From Bacteroidota bacterium (GTDB lineage Bacteria > Bacteroidota > Bacteroidia > Cytophagales > Cytophagaceae): a stretch of DNA of 64,000 nt. A program made the translations under genes and the position numbers. Under the pieces are notes generated by a model. That model saw only the letters and a program-made list of their open reading frames with translations, had not been told where the DNA came from and ran no database searches. The DNA lies in contig JAEWYS010000013.1 in assembly GCA_023458555.1 (NCBI GenBank), positions 1 through 64,000 of the forward strand. Reading direction: 5' to 3'. Positions 14,585-23,200 of this stretch are shown here, piece by piece. Position 1 is the first letter of the stretch, and the number at the start of each line of letters is the position of its first letter.

Positions 14585-16208
14585 ACAGACAACCGGCTGG
14601 ATAACTGTCCTGACTACAGTTATTTTATTATCTGCGGGATACATGCCTGTGCGGGCGCAGGAAGAGGAAGAAGTGGAAATAGCGGAAGAAATCATCGGTA
14701 TTATCGAAGAGATCCCCTATTATTCCACGGAAGTTTCCGATGAGCTGATCAAAGACCGTTTGCAGTGTCTGCAAAACAAGATTCAGCTTTCCTACAATCC
14801 ACAGATCAGATCCTTTATTGACTACTTCTCAAAGAGAAACAGAAACTACCTCACCATTATGGAGCAGAGGAAAAATGTCTATTTCCCGATTTTTGAGGAG
14901 TATCTCAAAAAGCACGATATGCCGGATGAACTGAAATACTTATCCATAGTAGAATCAGGCCTCAACCCCAAAGCGCTTTCCAGAGCAGGAGCAGCCGGTC
15001 TCTGGCAGTTTATGCCGAGTACAGGAAAAATCTATCATCTGCGTCAGGATACCTATATTGATGAGCGGCTCGATCCCTACCTGGCCACTGAAGCTGCCTG
15101 CAAATACCTGAAGCAGCTTTACAATATTTTCAATGACTGGGAGCTTGCTCTCGCTTCCTACAATTGTGGGCCGGGCAATGTACGCAAAGCCATCCGCAAA
15201 TCAGGCTACAAGGAAAGCTTCTGGGAAATCTACAACCATCTGCCCAAAGAAACACGGGGATATGTTCCTCAGTTTGTGGCAATCATGTATGTCATGAATC
15301 ACCTGGATGATTATGGCTTTGAGAAAGTGCTGCCCGAATATGCCATGGAGTTTGACACAATCCGCATAAGCCAGACGATTAATATTGATATGCTCTGTCA
15401 GTATCTGGATATTTGCAGAGACGATGTCAGCAAGCTCAATCCCGGTCTCCGACAGGAGCTTATTCCCGGCTATCTGAATTATTCACTGCGTCTGCCAGCC
15501 GATGTCATGGCTACTTTGCATGCCAACCGTACCGCTATCCTGGATAGTTGTCTGGTGTCTGAAGTTGCAAAGATCGCTTACGAAGAAAGCATACAACCGG
15601 CTAAAATTGTCTATACAGTTAAGAAAGGAGATTACCTTGGCAAAATTGCTGAGAAGCACCGGGTAAGTGTCAACGATATCAGACAGTGGAACAAGCTGAA
15701 ACAAAATACAGTCTACGTAGGACAGAAAATTGTCATTCACACAAAACAACCGGTATCTGCACCTAAAGCAGCGGTCGCACAGACAACTTCCGCGCCGGCC
15801 GGGAAAACCGGAGCAGGCAGTACTTCAACAACCGGTAGTACATCGACTGCGAAAAGCCAGTCGGACTCCGGCTCACTAAAAATCTACCATGAGGTAAAAC
15901 CCGGTGACAATCTGCACCGGATTGCCGAACGCTATGATGTAAGTGTCAGTGATATCAAAGAGTGGAACAAACTAAACTCGACGGTAATCAATGTGGGACA
16001 AAAACTGGTCATTAACAGTAGTGCCGAACCAGGCGGACAACGTCAGGAGAAAAGCAATGCTGTCCCAAAGGTTTATCAGGTACAACCCGGTGACACACTC
16101 TGGTCAATTTCCAAAAAATACGAAGGACTGACGGTAGAGGAAATCAAAAAGAAAAACAATCTGAAAGACGAAAACATCAAACCAGGTATGAAACTAATAC
16201 TTGGCTAA
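14577..16208 (+). CDS. Lytic murein transglycosylase with three LysM domains (MltD-like)
   Basis: The 543-residue protein has a signal peptide (about 1-28, ending VRAQ). An SLT domain (about 105-240) follows, with VESGLNPKALSRAGAAGLWQF and LASYNCGPGNVRKA; the Glu of VESG is the catalytic acid. Three LysM repeats come near 342-387, 438-479 and 499-542 (each YxVKxGDxLxxIAxxxxVSVxxIxxWN-like), separated by Ser/Thr/Ala-rich linkers. It should cleave peptidoglycan strands in the periplasm, anchored by the LysM domains. It overlaps gatA by 8 bp and ends the tatA-gatA transcript at a strong terminator. Confidence 0.95.
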   Translation: MLKQTTGWITVLTTVILLSAGYMPVRAQEEEEVEIAEEIIGIIEEIPYYSTEVSDELIKDRLQCLQNKIQLSYNPQIRSFIDYFSKRNRNYLTIMEQRKNVYFPIFEEYLKKHDMPDELKYLSIVESGLNPKALSRAGAAGLWQFMPSTGKIYHLRQDTYIDERLDPYLATEAACKYLKQLYNIFNDWELALASYNCGPGNVRKAIRKSGYKESFWEIYNHLPKETRGYVPQFVAIMYVMNHLDDYGFEKVLPEYAMEFDTIRISQTINIDMLCQYLDICRDDVSKLNPGLRQELIPGYLNYSLRLPADVMATLHANRTAILDSCLVSEVAKIAYEESIQPAKIVYTVKKGDYLGKIAEKHRVSVNDIRQWNKLKQNTVYVGQKIVIHTKQPVSAPKAAVAQTTSAPAGKTGAGSTSTTGSTSTAKSQSDSGSLKIYHEVKPGDNLHRIAERYDVSVSDIKEWNKLNSTVINVGQKLVINSSAEPGGQRQEKSNAVPKVYQVQPGDTLWSISKKYEGLTVEEIKKKNNLKDENIKPGMKLILG

Positions 16209-16243
16209 GATCGCTCAGAAGCTATATCCTGAAAACATTCCAG

Positions 16244-16275
16244 ACCTCTCTGATAAAACCGGAGAGGTTTTTTTA
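16244..16275 (+). terminator. Rho-independent terminator after the LysM transglycosylase
   Basis: Stem ACCTCTC (16244-16250) pairs with GAGAGGT (16262-16268), followed by a run of T (16268-16274). Confidence 0.9.
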
Positions 16276-16542
16276 TAATCCGGGCATAGACGCCAGGAGC
16301 TTTTGCATCAGAAGCACGATCGCAATGATCACTGCGATTATTAATCCGTAAAAAATACCAAAAGCGATATTTCTCCTGTTAACAACAGTCATGGATACAG
16401 CCGCAGTAACAAGGAAAGCCATAAAGCCCAGATTGATCAGAACATTATTCTTTTCGATTGGGAAAGTTACAGCAACCAGATAGCTCAGGGCGGCACAGAC
16501 AAGCGCTGTCAGCCCTCTGATCAGAAAAATCTTTGCAGTCAT
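16273..16542 (-). CDS. Small membrane protein, unknown function
   Basis: From the ATG at 16540-16542 the protein has 89 residues (MTAKIFLIRGLTALVCAALS...). Three hydrophobic segments are visible: about 8-25, 34-50 and 60-80. A GTG at 16572 would add 10 residues, but ATG is the usual choice here. No family is recognised. It converges on the LysM gene and its end lies in that gene's terminator. No partner gene shares its strand. Membrane location is inferred from hydrophobicity only. Confidence 0.65.
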   Translation of the reverse strand: MTAKIFLIRGLTALVCAALSYLVAVTFPIEKNNVLINLGFMAFLVTAAVSMTVVNRRNIAFGIFYGLIIAVIIAIVLLMQKLLASMPGL

Positions 16543-17214
16543 GATAATCTGTAAATAAAATAAAACGGACACTTACCGGAGAGCCTGCAAAATAATCACA
16601 AATCGGACGGGATAAAAAAATTAAGCGTATAAAGTTTAACCCTGGACCTCCTGTACATTTTCCCGGTCGCAGTACCCGGTTTCCAGCCGGGGAAATAAAC
16701 AATGATTTACAACTCATACATTACCTGACAGTAGCACTCCGCATCAAAATCTGCTTACCATCAGAATGCCGGCAGGCACTGTAGCTGCTAGCTGTCCGGA
16801 AAAGAAAAAAATGATTTTTATTTCGGAAATCTGAACAAACAGACAGGTTTATCTGCTTAATGTATATATATACAAAGGCTTCCGGAAGCTTAAAAACTCA
16901 GCTTGCCATCCCCCGGTTGGAGGATAGCAAAACTGACAAAGTAAAAAGTCGTCGATGTGTAATAAACCCCTTAAACTATTAACATCGAATCGTCAGCTAA
17001 TATATTAAAAAATTATAGTTTGTCAATATTCAATATAGATATTCATCGACAATATCCTTTCATGATTTAAAAAATCCAATTTTTTATTTAAAAAAGCAAA
17101 ATTACGCGATAAAACAAAACTGTTAAACACTTCATACAGTATTGCTATTATATTTATAAGCAGACTACCTGCTTATTATAAGTAAAGAAGATTAGTTGAA
17201 TAGAACACGAAGCT
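16543..17214. other. Non-coding stretch
   Basis: I see no gene here. It contains the palindrome GCTTCCGGAAGC (about 16879-16890), an imperfect hairpin TTGCcATCC/GGATaGCAA (about 16903-16930), and a loose 7-bp dyad TCGATGT/ACATCGA (about 16952-16987). The right part is very AT-rich and probably holds the promoter of the 98-aa gene. Confidence 0.5.
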
Positions 17215-17511
17215 ATGGAAGCAATAAATTCTGATAAAATACTGGAGATCGGCGAAAGCGACAAGGTCGCGGTCGAAAGGATCAAGAACTGGGTTATGAT
17301 GATTTGTCGCAAGAAGTGCAACGATTCGAACAAGATCTATGTTTCTCCCTATCAGTATACCAATACAAAAGGAGAGCATATATCCAAGACAATCATATGT
17401 GTAAGCGACAACCTGCCGGAAGGACCGGTTATACAGATTCCCAAGCCACTCAACGATGTGAGCCTGGAGGATTTGCTGGGATGTTATTCACTTATCAACT
17501 ATTGCAAATAA
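17215..17511 (+). CDS. Hypothetical cytosolic protein (98 aa)
   Basis: MEAINSDKILEIGESDKVAVERIKNWVMMICRKKC... has a mixed charged composition with five Cys and no signal peptide or membrane helix. I do not recognise a family. A second frame (17304-17624) overlaps most of it but has a poorer composition, so this frame is preferred. It is preceded by a long AT-rich region and followed by about 395 bp without a gene, so it seems to stand alone. Confidence 0.55.
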   Translation: MEAINSDKILEIGESDKVAVERIKNWVMMICRKKCNDSNKIYVSPYQYTNTKGEHISKTIICVSDNLPEGPVIQIPKPLNDVSLEDLLGCYSLINYCK

Positions 17512-17906
17512 AACAGAAACATATGTTTTCAGGAAACTCCTTTTTTGATATAGGCTTTTTGCTTCTTCCTGACAGCAGGGAAGAGGATCAAAAGAACAAA
17601 AACGTGAGCCGGAATATGTTTTAAGTGACATATGAGAGTGTTGTTAGTCGGAGCGATTGTTTATCGAGACTTTTTCGACAAATCGTAGCCCTGACTTACC
17701 GTCAGAATCAAGAAATGTAAGGAAGAAAAGTGCGGTAAAGTCATTTTTTATCGTGCTTTTCCTTTATTTATACCTTTCCTCTGTTCCGTTACCGGATTTG
17801 TGTATGAAAAGCATCGCACATACAAAATCGCCCGATCAGGATATTTATTGCAATACAGTTGCATTAAAAAATTCTTCTTTCGTATTTTTGCTTTTCAATC
17901 TCATAT
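17512..17906 (+). promoter_or_regulatory. Non-coding region with Fur/Zur-like operator and promoter of the TonB receptor
   Basis: No gene is supported here. TGCAATACAGTTGCA at 17849-17863 is an inverted repeat (TGCAA-N5-TTGCA). The TTG at 17859-17861 can serve as a -33 element for TATTTTTG at 17883-17890, which matches the Bacteroidota -7 consensus TAnnTTTG, so a bound regulator would cover the promoter. The same 15-bp pattern precedes the neighbouring His-rich lipoprotein gene. A metal-responsive repressor of the Fur family is the simplest reading (inference). Confidence 0.6.
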
Positions 17907-20285
17907 ATGAAAATCATACTGGCGGCTCTTCTGTTTTTTTATTTTATTCCGGTGCACGCCCAGAACCAGTATGTCATCTCAGGTACAGTTACAGACTCGG
18001 AAACGGCTTTGCCTATTGCCGCGGTCTCTGTGACCATACAGGAGACCGGTACCGGCGGCTATACAGACGATGAAGGTTTTTTCCACATTCATTATCTCAG
18101 AAGGGGGCGTTATCATCTTCATTTCAATGCTTTCGGATATGAAACTGTCCATTTGGATATCCGGCTCGACTCTGCCGATCTGCAGCTCCGGATACAAATG
18201 AAACCTACTGCTCTTGAGCTGAAACAGATTGTGATTGAAGGCGAATATCTTAAAACCAGGGAGGAAAAACGCTCCCTCTCAGCCAATCTCGCTGATCAGG
18301 ACTTTATCCTGAAAGCGCAGGGCAATACACTGGCAGAAGCGCTGGAAAAAATCCCTGGTGTCAATAGCATTAATACCGGTGTGGGCATCAGCAAACCAGT
18401 TATCAGAGGAATGTTTGGCAATCGTATTATTGTAACTGAAAGCGGTATCAAACAGGAAGGCCAGCAATGGGGTATTGACCATGGCCTGGAAATTGACCAG
18501 AATGAGGTGGGGACGGTTGAAATCCTTAAAGGACCGACCAGTCTTCTCTATGGCTCTGACGGTATGGGAGGTATAATCAGCATCAAACCGGCAGGACCAC
18601 CACCGCCTCATACCATAGCTGGCTCATTGCGGACATTCTATAAATCCAATAACGGGCTATACGGAATAGCCGGGACCGTATCGGGCAGAAATCTGAAAAA
18701 CTGGTACCGGATTTCTTATTCAAGACAGGATTACGGCGATTACAGAGTGCCGGCAGACACCTTTACCTATCTGAATTTTAAACTGCCTATACACAACCAA
18801 CGACTCAAGAACACAGCGGGAAACATTGAAAGCATAAGTGTCACAGCAGGCACGTTGCGATCATGGGGTAAAAGCACGGTAAAAGTAAGCAACTTTCGTC
18901 AGAAGGCAGGCTTTTTTGCAGGTGCCATCGGCATCCCGGGAGCCTATTCGCTGAGGGATGATGGCAACCCGAGAGATATAACTCTACCCAGTCAGCAGAC
19001 AAACCATTTTAAAATAGTTGTTAATAATGAACTATTTATCAACCAGAACTGGCTTGAGCTGGATCTTGCCTATCAGAATAATAACCGGTTTGAACGTTCA
19101 TACGCACATTCTCACAACATTAATCAGAGTCTTCCAGACAGTGATATCGCTCATCACTGGATACTTCAGACGGGAACATTCAATGCTATGTATCATTATG
19201 CCATCACCGATAATCTGAATCTGATTAGCGGCATAAGCAACGAATGGCGGCACAATAGTATGTCTGGTTTTGAGTTTCTGCTTCCCCGCTACCAGAGCAG
19301 AACGCACGGTCTGTTTACTTTTGCCCGCTATGATGCTTCTCCGGCACTTACAATCAACGGAGGTTTACGTTTTGATGCCGGATATTATACGATCAGTGGA
19401 TTCTCCGAAATTGTGCGTGATCTCAACGGGCAGCCAATCGACACGATCGATTATGTATCAGATATTGACCGTTTATTCTACAACTGGTCGGGAGCAATCG
19501 GCGCCTCCTGGGTCTCGCAGGACAACCACTGGAATATTAAGGTAAATGCCGGACGGGCTTTCCGTTTGCCCTCCGTACCTGAGTTGTCTGTCAACGGTGT
19601 GCATCACGGTACTTCCCGTCATGAGAAAGGAGACTCGCTGCTCAATCCCGAAAGAGGTTATCAGCTTGACCTTGCTCTCCGATATCTCCGGCGCAATCTG
19701 ATCTTTCAGCTATCCCCGTTTTTTAATTACTATCTCAACTATATCTATCTGCGGCCTACAGTCTCATTTTCTCCGTTACCGGACGGCGGTCAGATCTATC
19801 AGTATACGCAGTCTCAGGCATATTACAGTGGTGCAGAAGGCACCATCGAGTGGCATCCGCTATCCTGGATACACGCTGAAACCGGCGCAGAATATCTGTA
19901 TACATATAATCCGGAATCAGGACTTCCACTTCCTTTTATTCCTCCCTTTAGCATACGACAGGAAGTCGAGCTAACCCTTGTTCCGGCACTGGGTCCTCTT
20001 ATTTCTCCTTATCTGGCACTGGCCTACCAATGGACTGCTGCTCAGAACAGAGTTGACCGTAATGAAAAGACAACGCCGTCATACCAGCTGGTAAACTGTG
20101 CCCTGGGCAGTGGTATCCGTATCGGAAATCAGGTATTCAATATGCTGATAGGAGTCAATAATCTCTTCAATGAACAGTATATGAAACATACCAGCCGCTA
20201 CCGGATACTTTCCATTCCTGAACAGGGCAGAAACTTTATGATCAGCATTGCTTATCCTCTGGAAAAAACGATCAAAAGAAATTAA
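17907..20285 (+). CDS. TonB-dependent outer-membrane receptor, probably metal or metallophore uptake
   Basis: The 792-residue protein has a signal peptide (about 1-18, ending VHAQ), a carboxypeptidase-regulatory-like domain (about 22-105, YVISGTVTDSETALPIAAVSV), a plug domain (about 125-230, with TLAEALEKIPGVN, PVIRGM and VEILKGPTSLLYGSDGMGGII) and a 22-strand-type barrel ending in an aromatic strand. Such receptors import scarce ligands with TonB energy. The plug sequence GIKQEGQQWGIDHG resembles receptors of the ZnuD/haem-type group. A His-rich lipoprotein follows and both genes have the same operator, which supports metal (perhaps zinc) uptake; the ligand itself is not shown. Confidence 0.92.
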   Translation: MKIILAALLFFYFIPVHAQNQYVISGTVTDSETALPIAAVSVTIQETGTGGYTDDEGFFHIHYLRRGRYHLHFNAFGYETVHLDIRLDSADLQLRIQMKPTALELKQIVIEGEYLKTREEKRSLSANLADQDFILKAQGNTLAEALEKIPGVNSINTGVGISKPVIRGMFGNRIIVTESGIKQEGQQWGIDHGLEIDQNEVGTVEILKGPTSLLYGSDGMGGIISIKPAGPPPPHTIAGSLRTFYKSNNGLYGIAGTVSGRNLKNWYRISYSRQDYGDYRVPADTFTYLNFKLPIHNQRLKNTAGNIESISVTAGTLRSWGKSTVKVSNFRQKAGFFAGAIGIPGAYSLRDDGNPRDITLPSQQTNHFKIVVNNELFINQNWLELDLAYQNNNRFERSYAHSHNINQSLPDSDIAHHWILQTGTFNAMYHYAITDNLNLISGISNEWRHNSMSGFEFLLPRYQSRTHGLFTFARYDASPALTINGGLRFDAGYYTISGFSEIVRDLNGQPIDTIDYVSDIDRLFYNWSGAIGASWVSQDNHWNIKVNAGRAFRLPSVPELSVNGVHHGTSRHEKGDSLLNPERGYQLDLALRYLRRNLIFQLSPFFNYYLNYIYLRPTVSFSPLPDGGQIYQYTQSQAYYSGAEGTIEWHPLSWIHAETGAEYLYTYNPESGLPLPFIPPFSIRQEVELTLVPALGPLISPYLALAYQWTAAQNRVDRNEKTTPSYQLVNCALGSGIRIGNQVFNMLIGVNNLFNEQYMKHTSRYRILSIPEQGRNFMISIAYPLEKTIKRN

Positions 20286-20287
20286 AA

Positions 20288-20341
20288 TGAAACATTGTTG
20301 CATATAAGAAATATTAAGATTATAATTGCAACATTATTGCA
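20288..20341 (+). promoter_or_regulatory. Two Fur/Zur-like operator copies before the DUF4625 gene
   Basis: TGCAACATTATTGCA at 20327-20341 is a TGCAA-N5-TTGCA inverted repeat. TGAAACATTGTTGCA at 20288-20302 differs from that form by one base. Their centres are 39 bp apart. The same pattern stands before the TonB receptor at 17849-17863. Confidence 0.6.
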
Positions 20342-20356
20342 AAAATCATTTGTATC

Positions 20357-20806
20357 ATGAAGAACATCTTTTACACTTTCATTCTCATCCTCGCCGTCGC
20401 AGGCTTCACATCTTGCAAAAAAGATGATGACAACAAGAAAAATGACACCATGGCTCCCGTAATTGAAAAAGTGCTTATTAACGGGAAAACAGACAGTGAC
20501 CATATTCATTTGCATCCGGGCGATGAGCTTGAACTTGAAATTCACTTCTCAGACAATGAAGAACTGAAAAGCGCTAAGGTAGAAATCCACCATGCCGGAG
20601 ACGGGCATTCGCACAGAGTGAACGCAGTTCCGTTTGCCCATAACTCTATTCTGGAAATAAGCGGCAAACAGGCCCATGAGCATCTTGATATCCATATTCC
20701 TGACAATGCTGCCGATGGTGAATATCATCTGACTGTACAGGCAATTGATGCCGCCGGCAATGAATCTGTCTTATATTTTGCCGAACTTGAGGTCGAGACG
20801 CACTGA
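20357..20806 (+). CDS. His-rich DUF4625-type lipoprotein
   Basis: The 149-residue protein has a lipoprotein signal (LAVAGFTSCKKDDD, Cys at about 20). A single immunoglobulin-like beta domain follows, ending AIDAAGNESVLYFAELEV. His clusters (DSDHIHLHPGDE, EIHHAGDGHSHRV and HEHLDIHIP) suggest a metal-binding surface. DUF4625 has no established function. It lies 71 bp after the TonB receptor and has its own two operator copies, so it may deliver or capture metal at the outer membrane for that receptor. A strong terminator follows. Confidence 0.88.
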   Translation: MKNIFYTFILILAVAGFTSCKKDDDNKKNDTMAPVIEKVLINGKTDSDHIHLHPGDELELEIHFSDNEELKSAKVEIHHAGDGHSHRVNAVPFAHNSILEISGKQAHEHLDIHIPDNAADGEYHLTVQAIDAAGNESVLYFAELEVETH

Positions 20807-20833
20807 TTCTCCTATAGTGATCATCACACCTGT

Positions 20834-20862
20834 AAAAAGCCTGAGCATTCAGGCTTTTTTTT
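20834..20862 (+). terminator. Rho-independent terminator after the DUF4625 gene
   Basis: Stem AAAAAGCCTGA/TCAGGCTTTTT with loop GCAT, followed by a run of eight or more T. Confidence 0.95.
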
Positions 20863-21027
20863 ATTAACAATAGATTCCGATTATAAAAAATCTATATATA
20901 TTTATACTCATAAGCAACCAGTTTCCCTGTTCGCTTTCAGAAACTTAGCATTTGATGCTTCGTATTATGAGAAGATCTTTCAGCCGTCGTGGTCAGAAGC
21001 GATAAACTTATCTTTGTGTCGTTGTTT

Positions 21028-21921
21028 ATGGTGTATGCCAGGATTGTAATTAGTACTGTATTGCTGCTGTTGTTCAAAATGGCTTCTGCGCAGGTTTCGG
21101 CAGTATACACACTGGCTCCTCAACAATTTTTCAATCATTATTACCTGATCAATCCTGCCAATGAATCGCTGGAAAACCGTTTGCATCTGGCAGCCGGTAA
21201 CCGGTCAATGGTCGGGGTATTTTCCGGAATCGGAAGCTCATACGGCAACATCCGGTATACCGGATACAACCGGGCCCGGACCCGGGCCAATACAGTTGGA
21301 TTGCATATCTCCAATATGCGGCGAGGCGAGTATATCCAACTCAACAAGATTCATTTTCGCTACGCGCTTACTACTGCCCTTTCTGAAAATATCTATATCT
21401 CCGCGGGCGTATCAGGCGGGCTCATCAATTATCGTCTGGCAGCTTCTCAGGCGAGCGCAGGCGGATCTGCCCTCGGTCCGGACCTGGCAGCCGGAATCTG
21501 GCTGCTCTCCGATAAGTTTCAGACAGGTGTATCCATGATGCAACTGCTCAACACCGGACTTCAGCCCCTCAATGAACGACTTGAGCTCAGACGGTATATC
21601 AATATTGCCTCTTCGTACAAATTGGCTATTAGCCCTGCAAGCGATCTGAAGATACACGGCTGGTTCCGGTATGAGCTGTATAATAACCGATCCGGATTCA
21701 TGATATGCCCCCTCTACTCCTGGAAAGAACTAATTGAGCTAGGCCCGGGTTATGACTTCGAAAGAGGAATGTATGTATATGCAGGTCTGGGAAAAATAGG
21801 TCTGGGGCAGGGTGCTTTGCAGGCAGGCGCATCATTTCTGCTTCTCAGCTCGCGCTATTTATCCGATCTTACAGATTCGGTTGTCGAGCTGAGTATTGTT
21901 TATGTAATCAACCAGGAATAA
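21028..21921 (+). CDS. Type IX secretion membrane protein, PorP/SprF family
   Basis: From the ATG at 21028 a signal peptide MVYARIVISTVLLLLFKMASAQ is apparent; a GTG at 20989 would add 13 residues. The mature protein starts with QQFFNHYYLINPANESL, matching the F-x-N-P-A start of PorP/SprF proteins, and continues as an outer-membrane beta barrel (alternating pattern, ending VELSIVYVINQE). PorP/SprF proteins work with secreted T9SS adhesins or anchor the machinery. SprF-type genes usually follow their adhesin gene; here no large adhesin is adjacent, so the cargo may be the CHU_C-type proteins to the right. The gene stands alone with a terminator. Confidence 0.85.
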   Translation: MVYARIVISTVLLLLFKMASAQVSAVYTLAPQQFFNHYYLINPANESLENRLHLAAGNRSMVGVFSGIGSSYGNIRYTGYNRARTRANTVGLHISNMRRGEYIQLNKIHFRYALTTALSENIYISAGVSGGLINYRLAASQASAGGSALGPDLAAGIWLLSDKFQTGVSMMQLLNTGLQPLNERLELRRYINIASSYKLAISPASDLKIHGWFRYELYNNRSGFMICPLYSWKELIELGPGYDFERGMYVYAGLGKIGLGQGALQAGASFLLLSSRYLSDLTDSVVELSIVYVINQE

Positions 21922-21942
21922 GGGTATCCGGAACTTCAAGTT

Positions 21943-22008
21943 GCCTGTGGGAATCCCAGACAACTGAAATTCCCGCAGGCTGAGACTCTAAAAGCCTTCG
22001 GTTTTTTT
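21943..22008 (+). terminator. Double hairpin terminator after the PorP/SprF gene
   Basis: A long stem GCCTGtGGGAAT (21943-21954) pairs with ATTCCCgCAGGC (about 21969-21980). It is followed by a short hairpin AAAGCC-TTC-GGTTTT and a T-run ending near 22008. Confidence 0.8.
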
Positions 22009-22125
22009 AAGTAGTATAATCACAATCCACTCATACCTTTTTAGGATCAAAGAGAGTCTCTTTCCGCAGGCTCAGCTCCCCCCTGGATTTTCGAGTCCTA
22101 AGCTTAAACTTTCTTCCTTTAAAAA

Positions 22126-23187
22126 TTATCGGATAAGAGTCACGTGAAGCACCTTGTTTTCATTAATGATAACAGAATAATAATCGGTAGGGGCCGGTTC
22201 TCCGGTTTCTGTTCTTCCATCCCATAGGGCTGGTATGGAAAGCTCTCGTATAAATTTTCCCTGAGCATTATAAATGCGGGCAATACCTGAATCCTTTATA
22301 TAAAAGGTATCCATCTGTCCATCATTGTCCGGTGAAAACACATTGACGGTATTGCAGGGCTCTACCACAACAGAGTCTTCCGAAAAGAAATACCCTCCGG
22401 CATATATATCATCCACCACAAAATCATTTGTCTTTAACCGGCCAGCAAGGCTTTTGAGCTTAATAATCTGCTTTCCGTCATTCTCCGGCACCCAGCTATA
22501 GGTTATATAATGCCAGGAAGTATCTTTGGGCATGGATACAACATGCACCTGATGCTCTCCCAAATAAATGCCGATGATTCCTGTGACATAGTCTTCATTG
22601 GCAAACCGTCTGTGTATATTGGCCGCATACAAAGACACCTGATACGGAACCCCGGCAGAGACAGAAACCGTATCAATAAAAAATGCCATCGAAGTATCCA
22701 GACTTCCGTCAATCAACAACATATTACCTCTGTTGCCAGTGTGGTCATGCCTGCTTACAAAAGCAGACGAAATAAGAGCAGGATCGGATACGACAGCATA
22801 ATTTCCGGAACGAAAGTTCTCATTATCGCCTAAGGTATAATCTGAAGAAAATGTCTGTATATCCGAGTCAAAGGATCCGTTGTGGATATAGTTTGTTGCA
22901 TGAAGATGCCTGGAGCGGACAGAATAAGTTGTACGCACAAGCGGACGGACTTCCATCTGCCAGTACGATTTTATAGTAAGATTTTCAGCATCACCATTCG
23001 TCACTTTCCATTCGATGTCTGAGCCATCTGTCTCCGTCTCTAGTATTGAGCTATTGTCTTCCAGGCAATAAGCACTCAGATGTACACGGGTATAACACTC
23101 CTGTCCATCCGGACACTGCGCAAAACCAATGCCTGTCATCAGCAGAAGCAGTACACTAAAAAAGCATTTTTTCCTGATAAGATTCAT
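22126..23187 (-). CDS. Exported protein with CHU_C-like (T9SS type B) C-terminal domain
   Basis: From ATG 23185-23187 the protein has 353 residues with signal peptide MNLIRKKCFFSVLLLLMTGIGFAQ. The middle (about 95-270) looks like a carbohydrate-binding or jelly-roll module (NGSFDSDIQTF, SFVVDDIYAGG-like). The last about 85 residues, starting NTVNVFSPDNDGQMDTF and including ARIYNAQGKFI and LWDGRTETGEPAPTDYYSVII, match the gliding-motility-associated C-terminal domain that directs type IX secretion. A longer frame starting at 23253 overlaps the upstream gene and is less likely. It is the last gene of the sigma/anti-sigma operon and may be the exported effector. Confidence 0.85.
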   Translation of the reverse strand: MNLIRKKCFFSVLLLLMTGIGFAQCPDGQECYTRVHLSAYCLEDNSSILETETDGSDIEWKVTNGDAENLTIKSYWQMEVRPLVRTTYSVRSRHLHATNYIHNGSFDSDIQTFSSDYTLGDNENFRSGNYAVVSDPALISSAFVSRHDHTGNRGNMLLIDGSLDTSMAFFIDTVSVSAGVPYQVSLYAANIHRRFANEDYVTGIIGIYLGEHQVHVVSMPKDTSWHYITYSWVPENDGKQIIKLKSLAGRLKTNDFVVDDIYAGGYFFSEDSVVVEPCNTVNVFSPDNDGQMDTFYIKDSGIARIYNAQGKFIRELSIPALWDGRTETGEPAPTDYYSVIINENKVLHVTLIR

Positions 23188-23200
23188 ATATGTTTTCTGT

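Noticed and set aside
16947..16957. GTCGTCGATG resembling the CRISPR leader decamer
   Set aside because: A single copy with one mismatch, far from any array; likely chance.
17657..18073. 138-aa plus-strand frame
   Set aside because: It overlaps the start of the TonB receptor and its operator/promoter; no family features.
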